A program made the position numbers and the translations under genes. Under the pieces are notes generated by a model. It made no database searches, was not told the DNA's origin, and was given only the letters and a program-made list of their open reading frames with translations. From Duganella zoogloeoides (lineage in GTDB: Bacteria > Pseudomonadota > Gammaproteobacteria > Burkholderiales > Burkholderiaceae_D), in NCBI RefSeq assembly GCF_034479515.1, contig NZ_CP140152.1, positions 1,178,001-1,242,000 on the forward strand: a stretch of 64,000 nt of DNA, given 5' to 3'. This document shows, piece after piece, positions 62,824-64,000 of this stretch. The number at the start of each line of letters is the position of its first letter. The stretch's first letter is position 1.

Positions 62824-63354
62824 ATGCCATTTACTTCCTACCTCGGTACCAGCCCCGTGCTCGGTGAAGACATCTACGTCCACGAATCGGCACAGGTGAT
62901 CGGCGACGTGCAGATCGGCCGCGACAGCTCGGTATGGTGCAACACCGTGCTGCGCGGCGACGTCAACCGCATCGTCATCGGCGAGTGCAGCAATGTGCAG
63001 GATTTTGCCATGGGCCATGTCTCGCACAAGAGCGCATCGAAACCCGATGGCTCGCCGCTGACCATCGGTAACTACGTCACCATCGGCCATTCGGTGATCC
63101 TGCACGGCTGCACCATCGGTAACGAATGCCTGATCGGCATGGGCTCGATCATCATGGACGACGTGGTGGTGCAAGACCAGGTGATGGTCGGCGCCGGCAG
63201 CCTGGTCTCGCCCGGCAAGGTGCTGGAAAGCGGCCACCTGTACATCGGCCGCCCGGCCGTAAAGGCGCGGGCGCTGAGCGCGGAGGAGATCGCCTACCTC
63301 AAGTATTCGGCCGAGCATTATGTGCGGGTGAAGAACAACTATCTGGCCGGATAG
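62824..63354 (+). CDS. Gamma-class carbonic anhydrase-like protein
   Basis: This 176-residue hexapeptide-repeat protein of the gamma carbonic anhydrase (YrdA/PaaY-like) family has the repeated left-handed beta-helix and histidines in MGHVSHK and GHSVILHGC that bind zinc. The ATG at 62824 gives the family start MPFTSYLGTSP; a longer upstream frame overlaps the DUF1349 gene. It may hydrate CO2 or act on an acyl substrate. An intergenic region with an iron-box follows. Confidence 0.93.
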   Translation: MPFTSYLGTSPVLGEDIYVHESAQVIGDVQIGRDSSVWCNTVLRGDVNRIVIGECSNVQDFAMGHVSHKSASKPDGSPLTIGNYVTIGHSVILHGCTIGNECLIGMGSIIMDDVVVQDQVMVGAGSLVSPGKVLESGHLYIGRPAVKARALSAEEIAYLKYSAEHYVRVKNNYLAG

Positions 63355-63427
63355 CAGACCGCGCCACACCACGCTGCAGGAGAGTTGTAGAAAAACAATA
63401 GTGATCAACAGGCACCAACTATTGCTT

Positions 63428-63446
63428 GTAAATGAGAATCATTATT
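63428..63446. promoter_or_regulatory. Fur-box-like site
   Basis: The 19 bp AAATGAGAATCATTATT-like sequence matches 15 of 19 positions of the ferric uptake regulator consensus GATAATGATAATCATTATC. It lies 73 bp upstream of the truncated TonB receptor and predicts iron-controlled expression. Confidence 0.75.
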
Positions 63447-63519
63447 GTTAGTATGACTTTTTGCCAGCAATCGTAAGCGTCCGAGAGCCAGCCGTTCACA
63501 TACTCTCTCTGGATACTTT

Positions 63520-64000
63520 ATGGCTGCTACTCCTGCCCGGCACTGCGCCGCTGCTGTTCAATTCCCGCGTCCGCGCCTGATGCGCGTGGCTGTGCAATCT
63601 GCTTTGTTGACCTTGCTGGGCGCGGCGCTGCTGCCGGCGCACGCGCAGGAGGCGCAAGTCGCTGCTGCGGCCGCTGCGGCAGGCGCACCGGCGCTGGGCG
63701 AAATCGTGGTCCAGGCCAAGCGCGACGATCCGGCCTCCACCCGCAAGGGCACCACCACCGTGATCGGCGCCGAGCAGATCGAGCGCAACAACGCGGTGGA
63801 CATGGCCAATATCGCCCGCTATTCGCCACTGATCAGCGTGCCTGGCGCGGCCAGCGGCAGCGGCAACGTGTGGGACGGCGCCGGCAATACCGGCTTCAAT
63901 ATTCGTGGCGTGGAGGGCAACCGCGTGAGCATGGAGCTCGACGGCATCTCCTTGCCTGACGCCGCGCCCAAGCCGGACGGCAACACCATGAATGCCTTCG
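63520..64000 (+). CDS. TonB-dependent heme/hemoglobin-type receptor, 5' part
   Basis: The gene runs off the window edge; 160 codons are visible. There is a signal peptide (SALLTLLGAALLPAHAQ), a TonB-box-like region EIVVQAKRDDP, and the start of the plug domain (STRKGTTTVIGAEQIERNN, then GFNIRGVEGNRVSMELDGI). The last motif resembles hemoglobin/transferrin/lactoferrin-type receptors. An alternative start lies at 63580. A Fur-box-like site is upstream, so it is probably for iron or heme import. Confidence 0.82.
   Translation, partial: MAATPARHCAAAVQFPRPRLMRVAVQSALLTLLGAALLPAHAQEAQVAAAAAAAGAPALGEIVVQAKRDDPASTRKGTTTVIGAEQIERNNAVDMANIARYSPLISVPGAASGSGNVWDGAGNTGFNIRGVEGNRVSMELDGISLPDAAPKPDGNTMNAF

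Overview
The window looks like a chromosomal piece of a high-GC betaproteobacterium. Gene content and protein style (HexR-controlled Entner-Doudoroff genes, an imuA-imuB-dnaE2 cassette, a pyrG-eno-ftsB cluster, paired DUF3443/DUF2844 genes) point to Burkholderiales, most likely Oxalobacteraceae of the Massilia/Duganella/Janthinobacterium type. The genus is inference. No rRNA, tRNA, CRISPR array, prophage or intact insertion sequence was seen.

Layout. 1-1600: a KaiC-like ATPase, a downstream gene cut by the window edge, and palindromes in front of kaiC. 1.7-9.5 kb: central sugar metabolism, with zwf-hexR and pgi-lactonase on the minus strand and divergent edd-eda on the plus strand; four HexR-box-like sites tie these together. 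9.55-13.5 kb: a BrnTA toxin-antitoxin pair and a YtrA-type GntR/ABC transporter operon with a perfect operator-like inverted repeat. 13.5-19.1 kb: a LysR/quinone-reductase divergent pair, a P450 with a small partner gene, and a response regulator-CheC-diguanylate cyclase operon. 19.2-27.4 kb: rpiA, yggX, argA, hrpA and an esterase. 27.4-31.1 kb: a VOC protein, an anchored hypothetical, an antiporter and a periplasmic PheC-AroQ fusion. 31.1-36.7 kb: the SOS mutagenesis cassette imuA-imuB-dnaE2 with a LexA box. 36.7-41.7 kb: a RES-Xre toxin-antitoxin pair, an alpha/beta hydrolase, an M61 peptidase and a sigma32-type hsp20. 41.8-46.6 kb: an HtrA protease, a two-component system and a CoaD-like/HD fusion. 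46.6-56.5 kb: mostly cell-envelope genes (M23 peptidase, Sel1 lipoprotein, CpdB, DUF3443/DUF2844, TonB receptor, PRC-barrel). 56.6-64 kb: pyrG, eno, ftsB, a solute-binding-like protein, an L,D-transpeptidase, a DUF1349 protein, a gamma carbonic anhydrase and the start of a Fur-box-preceded TonB receptor.

How genes work together. HexR probably senses a sugar-phosphate intermediate and controls glucose-6-phosphate flow through Zwf, a lactonase, Edd and Eda. LexA probably controls translesion mutagenesis. HtrA, the two-component system and Hsp20 suggest envelope and heat stress handling.

The most interesting items are a CoaD-like nucleotidyltransferase fused to an HD phosphohydrolase; a secreted cyclohexadienyl dehydratase/chorismate mutase fusion; two 102-bp elements with perfect 28-bp terminal inverted repeats; two genes whose 3' ends, stop codon included, are tandemly duplicated; and a DUF3443 lipoprotein with two aspartic-protease-like D-T/S-G-S motifs. 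No intergenic stretch exceeds about 255 bp, so there is no large gene-free region to explain.
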